In this document: positions 1 to 13,960 of the stretch, in pieces
Position numbering within the stretch: the first letter of the stretch is position 1
Layout of the letters: the number at the start of each line of letters is the position of its first letter
Assembly: GCA_036172665.1 (NCBI GenBank)
Contig: CM069875.1
Coordinates: 18,879,806-18,943,805, forward strand
DNA length: 64,000 nucleotides
Origin: Prosopocoilus inquinatus
Lineage: Eukaryota > Arthropoda > Insecta > Coleoptera > Lucanidae
Direction: 5' to 3'
Notes under the pieces: generated by a model
The model's database searches: none
What the model was told of the DNA's origin: nothing
The model's input: only the letters and a program-made list of their open reading frames with translations
Made by a program: the position numbers and the translations under genes

Positions 1-2
1 GC

Positions 3-863
3 GTCGACCGATTCACTCGATGGCCTGAAGCTTTCCCGATCGAGGACATCTCCGCCGAAACAGTCGCGCGGACCGTATACGAAGGCTGGATTGCGCGTTA
101 TGGCGTGCCCCTACGTATAACCACCGATCAGGGAAGACAATTCGAGGCGAATCTCTTTCATGCACTCACGCAAGCAACAGGAATGACACATTGGCGGACA
201 ACAGCTTATCATCCGGCAGCAAACGGCATGGTAGAGCGTTTTCACCGTCAATTAAAAGCTGCGATTATGTGTCACGAGGGCGAATAATGGTCAGAGAGAC
301 TCCCGACCGTTCTAATTGGCATTCGAGGTGCCTGGAAAGATGACCTCAACGCAATTGCAGCCGAGCTGGTATTCGGAGAACCAATGCGCCCCCCGGACGA
401 ATTTCTCGAACCTTCGACAGAGCCAGACGACCCTACAGATTACGTCACTCGTCTACGCCGTCATTTCCGGGAACTCCAACCAGCACGAACAAATTGTCAT
501 GGTACGCGGAAAGTCTTTGTTTACAGAGATCTGGCATCAACAAGCCATGTATTTGTTCGAGTTGACGCATCCAGAAAAGCATTACAGCAGCCATACGAGG
601 GACCATTTCCAGTAATAGCGCGACGAGAAAAATTTTTCGTCGTGCGCATCCGTGAACGGGACGTCACTGTCTCAATAGACAGGCTCAAACCTGCTTATGT
701 CAGCAAGCATGACGACGCAGAAGACACAGCAACAACAGTTCCAACCACCGACGCCTACAGCAGGACCTTCGAATGCACCACGACGTTCCACACGACATGT
801 AAGGTTCAAGAACGCAAATTCGCCGAGTTCTCAGTAGAACCTTACACACTGCCGACGGGGTGA
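3..863 (+). pseudogene. Ty3/gypsy integrase C-terminal fragment, one nonsense codon
   Basis: The frame opens at the window edge inside an integrase catalytic core. It contains [10 protein letters not shown] (second catalytic Asp) and [10 protein letters not shown] (catalytic Glu), then a post-core segment typical of gypsy integrases (VFVRVDASRK, PYEGPFPVI, SIDRLKPAY). One in-frame TAA at 285-287 interrupts an otherwise continuous frame ending at 861-863. The family is retroviral-type DDE integrase, which inserts element cDNA into the host genome. The upstream pol domains lie outside the window. The single stop with good flanking similarity suggests a fairly recent but inactive copy. It is unrelated at sequence level to the intact gypsy at 18.3-24.9 kb beyond the shared domain. 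Confidence 0.9.
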
Positions 864-1110
864 TGTGGCGACCAGGAAATATACGTCACCCAAGAAGGTC
901 GAGTTCCGAGTACTCTAGTCAACACCCTTCCAGGGAGAAAGGTACCAGACTCGAAGGCAGTTCGTCATCAGCCGCTGGAGTATTCGTTTGCGACGTTTTT
1001 ACAATACAAATATTTTATTGTATAATTACATAAATTAATTATTAAATACGTATTAAATGGTTTCCCTAATATAATGAGGTACGACTTTATTCAGTTCACA
1101 AAACCCCACA
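864..1110 (+). repeat. Start of the 3' LTR of the gypsy fragment (end uncertain)
   Basis: Right after the pol stop codon, a short purine-rich tract (ACGGGGTGA) is followed by TGTGGCGACC. This has the form of a polypurine tract plus an LTR start. AT-rich sequence with possible polyadenylation signals follows around 1010-1060. No second LTR is in the window, so the end is a guess; a TTCACA near 1100 is one candidate. Confidence 0.45.
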
Positions 1111-4100
1111 GCACTTACGATGTTGACCTTCTACTTAAAACATCCGGTATGAACAGCGAAAGAAGGGCCGGAAATGCCCGCAATCGAGACACAAGAGTAC
1201 GAGTTTGCGACGATAAAACTTAAGTAGACGTTACCAAACGGAGGGGGTGATAAAAACTGAGGGGGTGGAATAAAAGGCTGAGAGAAAGACAAGAAAGAGG
1301 TATTAGCGAAGGATGGATCTTAACACACTTTGCGCAATAATTAGCCTCGCCTGTACGAAACTACTGAAAATTACTGAATTACTGAAACACTAACGTCACA
1401 AGAATGGTTCTTGAAGCTGGCACAGCCGTATTTGAGTTATATCCACCCGATTATTTCAAACTCATAAACGACGACACTCTTTGACAGTTTGCCAAGTCAG
1501 TCAGGCAATGGACAATTCGAGCGCGCAAACGAAAGTGCCATGATCCGACTCAGTGAATCTGGATCAGTATTAAAATCCGGATCAAAGAATTCAAAGAATC
1601 TGTACACTGTTCGCTCATAAGGTTGGTCGGTTTCAAGGTTGGTAGAGCTGGACTGTGTATTAAAAGGTTGCCTTGATCAACAGAGTGGAGAGAGGGTGCG
1701 TATCTCGTTACGTCACGTTCCGTGATAAATTCCATTGGGCATATTAACGAGACTTTTGTTTTATTTGATCAATAGGACCACAGAATTGATTCTATTTTTA
1801 GTGAATTAGCTTAAGCTTTAAGAGACAGATTAAAACTCACTCTATTTACTTCACTGTGACGGATAGAAGTTTAGTGTAACGTCACGAGTTACTTTTGCGG
1901 GGAGCAAATTTCAAACTGCATATTAAATGGGAACGAGCGAACAACCTGCTAGATGCAATATCAGTTTTACCAAACCTGGGTCGGTTTTACAAATCATGCC
2001 ACCCTACGCCAGGTTAAAAATTAATAAAATGATGACTGGTCAAATCGTATTAAAGATTAAAATGCTGTATTATATGGTACTATAATTATTTATGAACTTA
2101 TATGAGTAATTCCTTACTTTTCTATGAACTATATGTTTTTTCTTTATTTTAAATAGACCAGTTGGAACTGTTTCTTACAAAAAAAATAGCTTAAATCAAA
2201 TCAAAGAATTAACATAAACTGACACTAAATACTCAAGTTTAATGACTATTAATATTAATCACTTACACTGATGCTCAATCTCATGGCACAGACTCGATGC
2301 GTTCGATTGACCTGCGAGTCCTGTGTTAACCGTGAGCCGCATCCCAAAATTTTCGGATCCGGCTCACGTGGGTCTCTTAAAGAATCCGAATCAGTAAACC
2401 GGTTCAGTCGTGAACGACCCATCTCTACCCGCGCGTTAGAAAGGTGCAATCCAAAGCGTAAAGAACAGGTTGGTAGGGTCGGCTTCACAGATTGGAATAT
2501 GTGAACTACCATGGATGAAAGTAACGACGTTGCAAAAGCAATTGTAATACTGGGATAATAAAAATTCAAGCCGGGACGGATGGCAACCATAGTGTGGAGT
2601 TGGCCTAAGAATACACTATTAAAATGTTGTTTTATCGAACAATCAACATACAGTGAGAATCTTGTAACGCTGCACATAGACGAAAATTACGTGATCAGAT
2701 AATACATTTCTGAATCATATAAAATTGCACATAGGGGTTTTAACATTACGTTGCTATAGTTACTACTTAATTCTTAATGCTGAATCATTTACAAATTGCA
2801 CATGGGAAGTATTAAGGAAGGAAATAATTGATCTAAGTATCTGGAAATTTGGCGGCAAATAACGCAAAGACCTCTGTCAATGACGCTGCATTTGAGAATG
2901 ATGTGTACCTACATTTCCACTTTTTCCGCGGTTGTATACATTTTACAATAAATCGAAAGAACAATTTAATTCAATCTGACAATTCAAAATCAGTAGTGTT
3001 ATTACTAACAACGCACGGTAACCATGACGAATAAAATAAATTTGGAAATAATGTAATAATGTTTCCGTTGATAATAATTACTATGTGCAGTCTTATAAGA
3101 TTCTCAGTGCATATTAAACTCCATTCATGTTATCAAAGCAAACTTCAAGGAAAATTAAGTAATATTATTTTTTTATGAATAGAGGACTCACACACATATA
3201 ACGTCAAAATAATAACATAATAAAGGCACAGGAAACTTCGAAGTGTATAATTAGGTTCAGCTCACGACAGAGTGGCATTTCAATTTCCAAATTGCATGTC
3301 AAAGAGTGCGTATCACAGAAATGTATCAGTCAGAAATCACGTCAGAAATCCAAAGTTAAACTCGACAATTACACATATGACGAATATAATAATTCAATTA
3401 TGTCGGAACGGTGCAGAAGTCGGGGAGCAAAGATTGCGTGTTTGGAACGGTCCGTAAATTTGTATGCATTATTATGTCTAATTCTAATCGTGTCGGTTGT
3501 ATCAGGCGGTCGTTTAAAAAAACGCAATTACACGTATCTCATTAAATTTTTGTCAAATTACTACTTGGACGTGTATCAGCGCTGCATTTAAAGGAAATTG
3601 GTGTCAAATTAATTTTTTAACGGTCGAGGTTTTTTTTTCATCGATTCATTCAGAAAACAGTTGTCAAAGAAAAAGATTATTTTTCATTTTCTTTTCAAAA
3701 GCAATCAAATTAATTAATGAATTACAGAAATAACAAACCGCTGCAATTAAAATAGGCCGAGTGAGTTATCAACTCGGCAGGGATAATTTCATTTTGTGTT
3801 TCCGACGTGACAAATTGGAGATTGGTGTAACCGTGATAATAACACCACCGGGGGGGTAGCAACCTTGTATGTGAAACATGCCCAGTCATTGTACCGCGCA
3901 TCAACTATATACATTTCTTCACCAACCGGGATGGGGGAAATTATTCCTAAAAAATGTTAATAACGCTCACCGTTGCGGCCATCAAGATGTTTCCTGTGAC
4001 ATAATCACCCCGGACGACGATAAATTTTTTACATAACGAACGCTTATGGCGTTAAGTAGCTTGAAAAATAGCCTTGCTTTGCATACACAAAACATTTTTG

Positions 4101-7100
4101 AAGTCATTAAAGATAGAAAGAATATTTTACAGTATACGATATCGAATGATAAAAAAAATAGTAAGTATACTTGAGACGTTTAATTAAATTTAAATTTAAA
4201 TAATACCTTAACGAACAGATGAATGATAAATTAAATTACAGGAAAGAATACAGGGTATTCGACAAATATATGTAAGTGCTGCTAAAAAGAAATAATAATG
4301 ATTTTGAAATAATTATCTTAATCACTTCCAAGCTTAATTTCGTTAATTAACTTATCTTTATAATAAAGATATTTTACACTCATTTAATTTTCTGTAACTA
4401 TTTTTAAATAGGAGTTTTCATTTCTTTAGTGATTAATAAATTTACAACTGTATACCATGCGTGTAATATTTACTTCGGGCAGTCAAAACTAAATTAGACG
4501 TGCCGATGCATACATACTATGCAACCACGTGGTGCAATAGAGCGGGGCGGCGCTGCAATTACAGTGCGTTTCAATATAGTTGAAACTCGTAAAATAATTG
4601 ACGTCCTGTTATGGTCATAAAAAAGATTGTGATCGGTAATCCTTTCTAATCTTAACAACTTTACAATCGGATTTTCATATTTAAGAACCTTTAAGATATT
4701 ATAGAGTTTTCACAAAGGCACCGTTACGTTATGAATGAATCGTTAGAAATAGAAAGGGTAGTTAATATTTCAAAACGGTAGGGACAGGAACAAGTTTCTT
4801 GAAAAATGTATGCATAAATTTAGACAATTTTTTAATACGATGCTTCTCCTGTTCGTTTTCAAACAGTAATTACACTTTCTACATATTTTATAACGATTGA
4901 ATTTATAACGTAACGATGTGATGGCCCAAAGCCTATAATATCAGTTCTTAGAAATTTTTGGAGTATCTAAATACAATTTTATCAAATCCACCAAGTCTCT
5001 AATTTTATTTCCGAACAATTAGTTTGATAGTTAATTTTATTTCTTGCTTGCGCATCCCCTGGCATTGAATATGGGTTTTTAGGAAAGGATACGATAGCTC
5101 TACATGAAGTAATTTATTTTTTCTTTGTTTTGCAACTTTTCATCTACAATTCTATAACAATTTTATATATTTTTTTCTTTGATTTATATAGAAACATTAA
5201 TATTAGGTAAAACCTGTTTGTTTCTATGAAATAAAAATAAAAAAAAATATTTGTAACCGATTATAAGGCAAACGTATGCAGTTACGATTTCTAATGAAAA
5301 TATTTGTTTCGATCCGCTTTATGTTCGATTGACCGTGCGTATAATATACATTCGTATATGTACAGGAAAGAAGCCGTCAGAATGTTATATTTGACAAATA
5401 ATTCTTAACAGCTAGTACGAGAATTGGTAAGAACCACTATAAAGGATTATAAGCTAATACGGCGGCGCATTCGATACGGTAGCACGAACGTACGAAATAC
5501 GTGCACGATAGATGTTATGTCATTCTCAAAGCATAAACACTATTCTCTCTCACACATTGATGTTTTGCCTCCCTGCCTTCAGCTATCTCTCTCGCACATT
5601 GACCTTACGTTCTCCTGCATATACCAATGCACAGCCGAATGCTCTGTCGGATCACCTACATTATTATTCTGCACCGTGATATGAGCCAATGACAACTTGA
5701 AACTTATAGGTCACAGAAACTCAAACATTGTTTTTTATTGTAATTGAAGTCGACTCTTTTGCGGTAAAAGTGGATTTTAATTTTTAAACGGACTGTGAAA
5801 ATTGCACGAACTCTTACCGTTTAAACTATAATAATACACTATAAGTGTTCTTTACAAGTGATACATGTTTAAGCTGTATAATTACTTGTACATTAAGAAA
5901 AACATGTAAGTAGAAAATACGAGTTTTCTCTAACGACAATAACAAACAACTCTAAAACATATTCCTTTTGTTCCAGATTTGTTTCTTTTTATCCAGGCAT
6001 CGCTTTTTGTAGGCGTCATTCGTTCCTTTATAATACTAATGTTTATGTGGCAGTATTGTGAAGGTAAGTTACTGTATATTAATACCGTATTCCAAATACG
6101 AGACAGAGACTTAAATGTATACTATTTTTTAGCATGCTTGTCTCTGCCAAGTATACAAGTATACAAGTAAGAGGTCACTTGAATATCATTTTTTATACTG
6201 TACAGCGGTAAATATGGATGTACTGGACAATTTAAAAGCTGATGCAAGGCAAGAGGATATCAACGCTCTTGTCACATTCTACCAATTTGTTTATAAAATT
6301 GGTTGCACTGGGAAGTATACATTCTGCTTTTTCGTATGCTAGTTTTAAGTACGCATTTAAAATCGCATTCGAGTATTCTAAGCACTCGACGCCTCGGCCT
6401 GTCAAATGAACATTTAGAACACGGCATATGTGTTCATACCGAACTCATTATTTTATTATTTAAAATTACATTCAACAAAGGTAACTGTATAATTTAAAAT
6501 TTAGTTATTCACTAAATATTCTTCTTCTTAACCTCCTCGTAAGACCTCAAACCAAATATCATCCAAATCGGTTCAATCGTTCTTTTGCTACAAGAAAAAT
6601 TAACCTTTGAGGTCAGAAATCTGTGATTAAGTCATGTTTGCGTAATTTAGACGCAGCCTGTATGCGTGGAATGCAGCCTTTTCAATACATAAGTTGGTAG
6701 CCATTTAGATGTTATCTTCCTAACCTTAAAAAGTTATAGTGAGATATGTGTTGTGGCCACCCTGTTTTTCACAGTAACGGTTCACTGCAAGTAACGAAAA
6801 CTTATCTTCCTGTGGGACCTCACATCCAATATCATCCAAATCGATTCATCCTTTGTTATAAGAAAAATAAACTTTTTCTTAGAAAACTGAAGAAAAATAC
6901 TGTCGTAACGAAGTACTTTTGGATATAGATAAGTTTGGTTAAATCGTCTTATCCTGAGCCCAGGAATCTGGTTAAACCGTGACCTCGGAATTTAAACCCT
7001 CCCAGTACGACAAAGAATTTTATGTCACGTATTTCTTGAATTGACTTTTTATTAACTGGCAGTGAGACACCACTATTTATTTTATTTGTTTATTATAGGA

Positions 7101-7149
7101 TAAAATTGGGGAAGTATTTTTCTATGAATGTTATCGGTGGGCAATTTTT
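1111..7149. other. No recognisable gene; AT-rich intergenic DNA
   Basis: I see only short, unsupported open frames. Around 2290-2500 there is a slightly GC-richer patch of no recognised origin. Around 6540-6870 two diverged copies of a short segment (shared CCAATATCATCCAAATCG-like text and a following AAGAAAAAT) sit about 280 bp apart, probably a decayed repeat. Nothing else is supportable. Confidence 0.6.
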
Positions 7150-7985
7150 ATATTTCGCATATTGCGGAACAACGTTTTTCTACAATTTCTTCTAGTTTCT
7201 GATGTAATTATCATTGAAATATCATCTGCATACATGTTAATTAGGTCAGCTGATAGACATTGTACAGGAAGATCGTTCATTATCACGCAAAACAAGAGTA
7301 GACCTATTATTGTACCATGCAGTACGCCGCTACTGGTTTTCTTAATCTTGGATTTATGGTGGCCTATTGTTTTCTACCTTTTAAGTAATACTGATATGAC
7401 CCTGGAAAGATCGAGGGTCCCTAGGGGGTTGCTCAAAAGGAGCACTCGCTAAATTAGCAAAGGAGGTACCTTAAAAAGTAATAAAAAGCACACACATCTT
7501 ACGGTATCCTTTTATTTTAAATGGATAGTCAGATTCCTTTAGCAGGCAGAGTCCAATCATCGGGTGCTCCAATGTCAAAGGCATGGCACACTCTTCCTTG
7601 CCACCCGGTTTTTTTCTGCGTAATATTCTACACATTCTACCATCAAATTCTTACGCCTACGTAACTATGTAAAAAAATAATAATTGATCTTCTTATCCTT
7701 AGCATCATTTGCGGCAATACGAGATCTATTTATGTGCCGGTCCTCTTGCTCCGTAACAATAAAAGTTTCCTCAGAAGCGAATTATCAACGGTATCGAAAG
7801 CCCGACTCATATCAAAAAATAGTCCTATGTTTTTGTTCTTATTATCTAGCGCTTCTATCATTCCTGTTAAAGTTTTGTGCACTGCTGATATCGTTGACTT
7901 TGACTTTCTGTAGTCATATTGACTCTCGCTGAAAATAGTATATTTTTCAAGAAATTTATGGACTCTAGCGGAGAAATCATAGTTC
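7150..7985 (-). pseudogene. Decayed non-LTR retrotransposon reverse transcriptase
   Basis: Reading the minus strand in shifting frames gives ordered RT motifs of the jockey/R1-like type. First comes a segment ending SQYDYRKSKSTISAV (about 7890-7985), then FFDMSRAFDTVDNSLL (about 7780-7830, catalytic Asp region). Next are a GVLHGTIIG-type motif and NDLP (about 7265-7345), and MYADDISMII with the YADD catalytic box at about 7221-7232. These match the order expected for an RT palm domain. Frameshifts and stops lie between the motifs, so no intact frame exists. The endonuclease and 3' end were not recognised. It is an old dead copy. Confidence 0.75.
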
Positions 7986-8726
7986 TGAGCGCCTGGAAAC
8001 TAGTTGCGGTGCATGAACTATTAAGCTTATGATTTTCCTTTGCTTGCACCTAGAGAATTGCACCAAATCAAAATGGAAAAATTTTAAAGTTCCAAAATTT
8101 ACGGTATTACGCAACTTCTAAATGACGAAAACTTGACTGCTGAGCTTCTTTTCGAAATTTTCAACGTAGTACCTCCAGGTAAGTTTGCCATCGATCTGAA
8201 CCAATAGCTTATACTGAGAAATACAAACTAATGGAAACATCATCACATTTTACAAGTAGTGAAAAATAAACTTTCACATTATTAGTTACAATTGGTATTA
8301 CGTGAGTTTTTGACACATTTAGGCTGGGTTGCATAAAACATTTAAAACAACATTAAGTTTGAGCCGGATCCTGATGCAAATACGTAAGTGCAACGGTAAA
8401 CTGGTGATTTAACCAATGAGGAGTCTGCCAATTTTTGGGAGTAATTTGCTGAATCCGTTTCGGCTGATCCTATATGCCCGACAAAAAAGTGTGGGACATA
8501 TAATATGTCCTACTGTAAATATAACGAAGTGCTTTTATATTACCATAGAAACAAGCTTTAAATATCATGATGAATGACTGAAAGTTGCATTCAAACTAAT
8601 AAAGAACTCAAAAATGCATGTAAAGAGTTATCCCAGATTTTTTGACGAGCATAGTACCTAAAGTTTCACTCGTATGACATATCTACTTCAACCATGCTTT
8701 TTAGGCCCATAGCATAAAATGTCACT

Positions 8727-8920
8727 TAGAGCCAGTTGTACCAAGGGGGGGATTACCTAAATCAACATTCAACTGAACCAGTTCAAAGTAAACAAATTCG
8801 CATAGGATCTTAAGATCATATGGCAATTAGTGCATTCATAAATAAAATTTCATGCGACTTTATTTACTGACAATCTGGTTCAGGTGAACGTCTGACATTG
8901 GTGCAACTGACCCTTAGAGT
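8727..8920. repeat. Short inverted-repeat element (MITE-like)
   Basis: The ends are imperfect inverted copies: AGAGCCAGTTGTACCAAG on the left and TTGGTGCAACTGACCCTTA on the right. The spacer is about 150 bp without coding capacity. A related GGCTGGGTTGCA-type end occurs at 8321 and again at 14516, so the same family may have left solitary ends nearby. Confidence 0.5.
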
Positions 8921-10436
8921 AAAATTTAATTCTGGATTAAATGTTATATGTAATCCATCGTTAATATTAAACCGCTGAGCACGAACCATTGGTTCATCTG
9001 GTTTAGTGTGTCATTCACATTAACAGTAACTTCGGTGGTATTGCTAGCAAAAAATTACTGTGTTCTAAAGGTTAATTTTCCGTATTTTATAAAAAAATAA
9101 TAGAATGTTAAACAGAATATTTATGTCTACGAACGAAATAGTGTTCAATGTTAAGTTTCTGGAGCAAAGTAACTAATACCTAAGTTTTTAAAGCGTTTAG
9201 AATACGAGAACACCGATCGTAAAGTACTTAAAATTATTACGCGTTATTAATCGGAATTTGTGTATAATCATTTATGACTTTCAATTAACTTGAAACGCAC
9301 TATACTGAGGTAATTGGCTTTCACTGTTCAGGGTAAATTTATAATTAGAGCAGGCTGTGATATTTTCCGAAAAGTTGGCAACACAGGCTGCAGCTTGAAA
9401 TTAAAAATTTGAAATGTCACGATTGTGACTTTTTTTTAATGATAGATAAACAGATTTGTCTTAGGGAACCTCCCTTAATATTCTAAAAAAGGATTTAAAC
9501 CAGCATCCATACAAAATATAACAACAAAATAAAGACTGTACAAAGCATACCTTAAATATGACAACTGTCAATTTATTATTTATTACTAAGTATATCCAAC
9601 TATACAGTATAAAATAACACCAGCCACAGCCTCCTCTAATTATGAATTCCGTTGAACACCCGGTATTATACGAAACAAAAAGGATATTTGCCCTAATTTT
9701 TAGTTAATTTAAAATTTCAAATACATCCTTCACCTCATATTCACCTTGCTTCGGTAACACGTAAAACAATATTTTGTAAACAGAAACAAGTTTTAAATAT
9801 CCTGTTAGCGTGTCCGTGTTTTGCCTTGCATTTGTAGCGCAAAGGAACACACTATTTTAAAATAATATTAATGAAGTTCCACTTTTCATATGAACTTTTA
9901 CTGTATGTATAAAAACTCTGAAACGCTTTAAATATTCCCTAAAATATTTTCTTTTTGAAGAACACTTGGATAGGTCAGTTATTACGTATTATTAATCTGC
10001 CATATATCAGAGAGGTTAATTTGCTTGTATAGCGGTGTACTAAAGGGGTACAAAAATAATTTTAATTTTTCTTAATGAAAACTAAACTTTTATTACGAAT
10101 TTTAAAACACATATTTTTTACGTACGTGTATATTAAAAAAGTTATGGGGTCACATGAGAAATTTTTTAAAACGCTGTGCAAGAATTTAAAAAGGACAGAA
10201 ACCAAGTAAACGAAAAACACTGAATGCAGATTATCACCTCAACGCTTCTTACCACGAAAAGTGAGAAAATTTTCTTACTAGAAACAATTATTAAATTACA
10301 TGCTGTGCTGTGACTAACAAAATATTGGTCTCAAAATAATTAATAATCACTGTTTAATAGAGAATTTTTGAATTGCGATTATTAAAAAAGAAAAAATTAT
10401 GTGACCCTATAAAATTTTTATACAAATGCACGTAAA
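8921..10436. other. No feature seen
   Basis: AT-rich sequence with no open frame of note and no recognised repeat. Confidence 0.55.
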
Positions 10437-10713
10437 TATATACCGGGTGGAAAGCTTTAAACCCGAACATAGCAAACTTGCATTGAAAACTGTCATACAT
10501 CCAATTGTCGTACATGGAATTGTCGTACACCCAATTATTGTACACCCAACTGTTGTTCACCCAATTGTCGTACATCGAATTGTCGCGTACACCCAATTAT
10601 TGTATGCACTCCATTGTCATACACTGAATTGTTATACACCAAACTGTCGTACACCGAGTTGTCTTACACTGAATTGTCCCGCTCCAATCTCCCTAATTAT
10701 TTACTACCTATAT
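10437..10713 (+). repeat. Solitary element end followed by a degenerate 15-bp minisatellite
   Basis: TATACCGGGTGG at 10437 is a copy of the terminus of the inverted-repeat element that starts at 10714. From about 10490 to 10685 the DNA is a degenerate tandem array of a unit close to GTACACCCAATTGTC (about 13 units). A second copy of the element terminus follows at once. The open frames through the array (10354-10596 minus, 10426-10746 plus) are by-products of the repeat. Confidence 0.75.
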
Positions 10714-11714
10714 TATACCGGGTGGAAGTTTCAAACCCGAACATAGCAAAGTTCCATTGAGAATTACATTTCTGTAGATTACTGCTCTCCATTTAAAGGT
10801 ACAAAAATGGTAATGGTATGAAAGGAAAGAGAAAATTAAGGCCAATATTATCGTCCTAAAATTATTCCTAAATATTAATACATTCAGAATAAAAATTTAA
10901 TTTTCAAATTTTAAATGAAAAATTTATTCTCCTATGTCAGATTTGAAACAGTCAATTCTTTTCAGTTAACGGAAAATAATTTATACGTTAGTCAAAAAGT
11001 ATTATGATTATGAATAATTATACGGGCCAAATAACAGGTACTCTTACGTTTAAATTACAACGACTGTTTCTTTATTAGAATAACTTTATTCTGCGTCTTA
11101 GCATACAAAAATATTGTTGTTTCTGATTCTATCAATCATTCAATTTAAACTTGATACTAAATCAGTTTTAAATTTCAATTGTACAAGAATTAAATAAGTT
11201 TCACACGACTATACACTGTTCAAGAATACAATATAACATAAAACTGTAAAGAATATTTACACGAATCCCACATGAATTCCACATCAGTTGCCATCATTTT
11301 TTTTTGTCAACCTTAACGAGAAAGTGCGAATGTATTTTGTGAAACAATGAGAGCAAATAAATAAAATATATAAGTTTTTCATCATCAGTATGTTTTACGG
11401 ATGAATGAACTTTTATTTTGAATTGTTTTGAATCAGAAGCCTATTGTAGAAAATTCTGGTTATTGAGTTGCAAACTTTAAGTCTGACATACTAAGGCGAC
11501 TACATTTTTCATTTGAAATTTGAAAACCTAATTTACATTCCAAAAGTTTACTGCAATATAAATAATTTTAACACGATAATATTGGCCTTAAATTTCTGTT
11601 TCCTTTCATACCATTACCATTTCTGTATCGTTAAATGGCGAGCAGTAATTTACAGAAACTTAGTTCTCAATGCAAGTTTGCTATGTTCGGGTTTGAAACT
11701 TTCCACCCGGTATA
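10714..11714. mobile_element. Inverted-repeat (foldback) element, family B
   Basis: Left end TATACCGGGTGGAAGTTTC and right end GAAACTTTCCACCCGGTATA are inverted copies. The arms extend inward for over 100 bp, including CAAACCCGAACATAGCAAA and a segment containing AATGGTAATGGTATGAAAGG. TATA at both ends suits a TA target duplication. No transposase is visible inside, so it is non-autonomous. A second copy lies at 30448-31394. Confidence 0.8.
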
Positions 11715-12027
11715 AGCTTTTAGAATTTGTAATAAATGATATGAATTTGAATTAAAAGAAATTAAATTACTTTTGTATCCCAATGGTACACCACTGTACA
11801 AATAAACGAACCACTCCAAAAGATAGTAAATTTATAGAAAACATCGACATTTTTCAGCGTTTTTGCAAAAAAAATACGTTAGCAGATATTTAAGGTGTTT
11901 CAGATTTTTATCATCACAGTAATGTAAATTAAGTAATAATTGTAATTGGGTGAATCCAAGTTTTTGTCATACAGAAATTATATAAATAAAATCACTAGAA
12001 TTTAATCAGCATACATCGACATAGCAT

Positions 12028-12382
12028 GTGGTAAGTTCGTAACGAAACTATAATGAAAGAGGGCATTTTCTGCTCACAGAAGAATGAATAGCCCGTTTAA
12101 TTCTCATTGCTACAATCGCTTATATGAGCACTTATAGTCGCAGCTCGGTCATGAGCGCTATTTGAAATCTCCGCTAGCATCTATCAACACAGTTTCGTTG
12201 TTACTTTACCCCAAGGGTAAATTCATAACGAAGCTGTGGTGATAGATGACAGCGGAGATGTCGAACAGCGCTGATAATGAAAAACACATAAGCGACTGTA
12301 GCAATGAGAATTAAACGGGCTATTCTTCTGCGTGCAAAAAAAGCCATCTTGTATCATCATAGCTTCATTATGAACTTACCCT
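12028..12382. mobile_element. Near-palindromic MITE
   Basis: The two halves are diverged inverted copies of each other along their whole length. For example CCCGTTTAATTCTCATTGC on the left matches GCAATGAGAATTAAACGGG on the right. The ends are GGTAAGTTCGTAACGAAACT and a CTTCATTATGAACTTACCC-type complement. Length is about 350 bp, with no coding capacity. The centre lies near 12210, where GGGTAAATTCATAACGAAGCTG restarts the unit. Confidence 0.75.
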
Positions 12383-13960
12383 AAAATTATCTCGTGATCA
12401 GTCGGGTGTTCCTGGTTAATGTGCTGAGATCGGTATGCTAAACAAAGGAAGGCACTTTAATTTATAACATAAAATAATTTCTGGTGCATGAATCATGTGT
12501 ATACATGTAACAAATATTTATATATTTTTATACTCAAAATAATATTAAGTTATAAAGTCTGATATAATTAGACTTCCCTAACATTAAAGTGCAAGAATTT
12601 TCACTTTTACGCGCTGCTACCACTTGAAATTGTTAGAATATTGCTGTTAATAGTTACAAATCAGAACTAATATTAGTCCACCTAATTTTCAACAGCGCGA
12701 GCTTCGTATAATACAGGATAGCTGTTAGGATACGCATTAATTTATCAATTTCCTAAATAAAAAATCCATAATAACGAGCAGACAGCTTCCTACAGCAGCG
12801 TGTAATTTGAAGAATATTTCCAAAATAAAATCAAAACGCCCCAATACGATCCGACACTTCCATAATATTGCATGACTGGTCACAAAACTCCTTTTACTCC
12901 TTTTTTAAAGAAAATTAGCCAGTATCATGCTAGTTTAATAACGATAGTCAGTGCCGTCAAGTCGGAGAAGCGGCAATTTCATCTAAACGCCTTAGAATAA
13001 TTCCTCTTCTTCGGATAAGAAAACGCCGCTCTTCAGAGACAGCAACAGCCGGTAGCGATATAATAAAGTCGTAAGGATGAAAATTAGCCATAATTTAATC
13101 TACCGACATGTTTTTTATTTGGAATTTTTTTAATTTCTCGAACATAACTAGGTGTCAGGCACGCTACGTTAAAAATAATCACTCAATAAAAGTCAAACCG
13201 TTCAGGTGCATTCATAAAGAAAATGGGTTTATTGCTACTACGTGAAATTGATAACGTTAGAGGCTCTCGCTTTATGATTATCCTCCAACTTACGAAGCGG
13301 TTTTATGGTTAATTGTTTAATAATAATAAATTAGTAAAATTTCGAGCGTAAATAAAATTTCACAGACGTTAACGGTTTCGTTAATAGATTTCATTACAGT
13401 GCATTAAATACTTAAGAAACGGTTTAACAAAATAGACTTTTTAGACTATATTTATGTATGTGATTTTTGTACGCAATTCAAAGTTTTTTAGTCTGGATAT
13501 AAAGCAAGAATACTAATATTGTGTGTTGTTTGGATATGAATAAATATGCAACGCTTTTTTTCTAACAGGGTTTTTTGTGGTAAGAATTTTGTCTCATGTT
13601 AACTTATGTTCTGCTTGAAATTTTAATCAAATTTCAGTTTCTAATAATCTGTTACATAATTTATTACAAATTAAGCGATGTGCAAACCAGAACAGGTATG
13701 GTTATAAGAACATACAAATCCCTCATCACGACAGCCACCGCGCGCGTTTTCGTTTCAGTCTCGCTTTACACATTCCCAGAATAACAAGTGCATCATTAAT
13801 TTAATTAATGAATAAATATCGATCGAATATCTGAAACGTGTATAAACTTGTAAAAATTCTTTGCACGCTTGTTGTACACCCACAAGCGCTTCAGTTGAAG
13901 TTCTCCAGTCAATGTGGTTCGAAAATAGCTAAGTGACCTATGGATTTCATCACTTCATCA
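12383..13960. other. No feature seen
   Basis: AT-rich sequence without recognisable genes or repeats. Confidence 0.5.

Noticed and set aside
2255..2677. 140-codon minus frame and overlapping 77-codon plus frame
   Set aside because: No recognisable domain, both strands equally open, no promoter or splice context.
10354..10746. Frames with repeated YDNWVY or HPIVVHP
   Set aside because: By-products of the 15-bp minisatellite on both strands.
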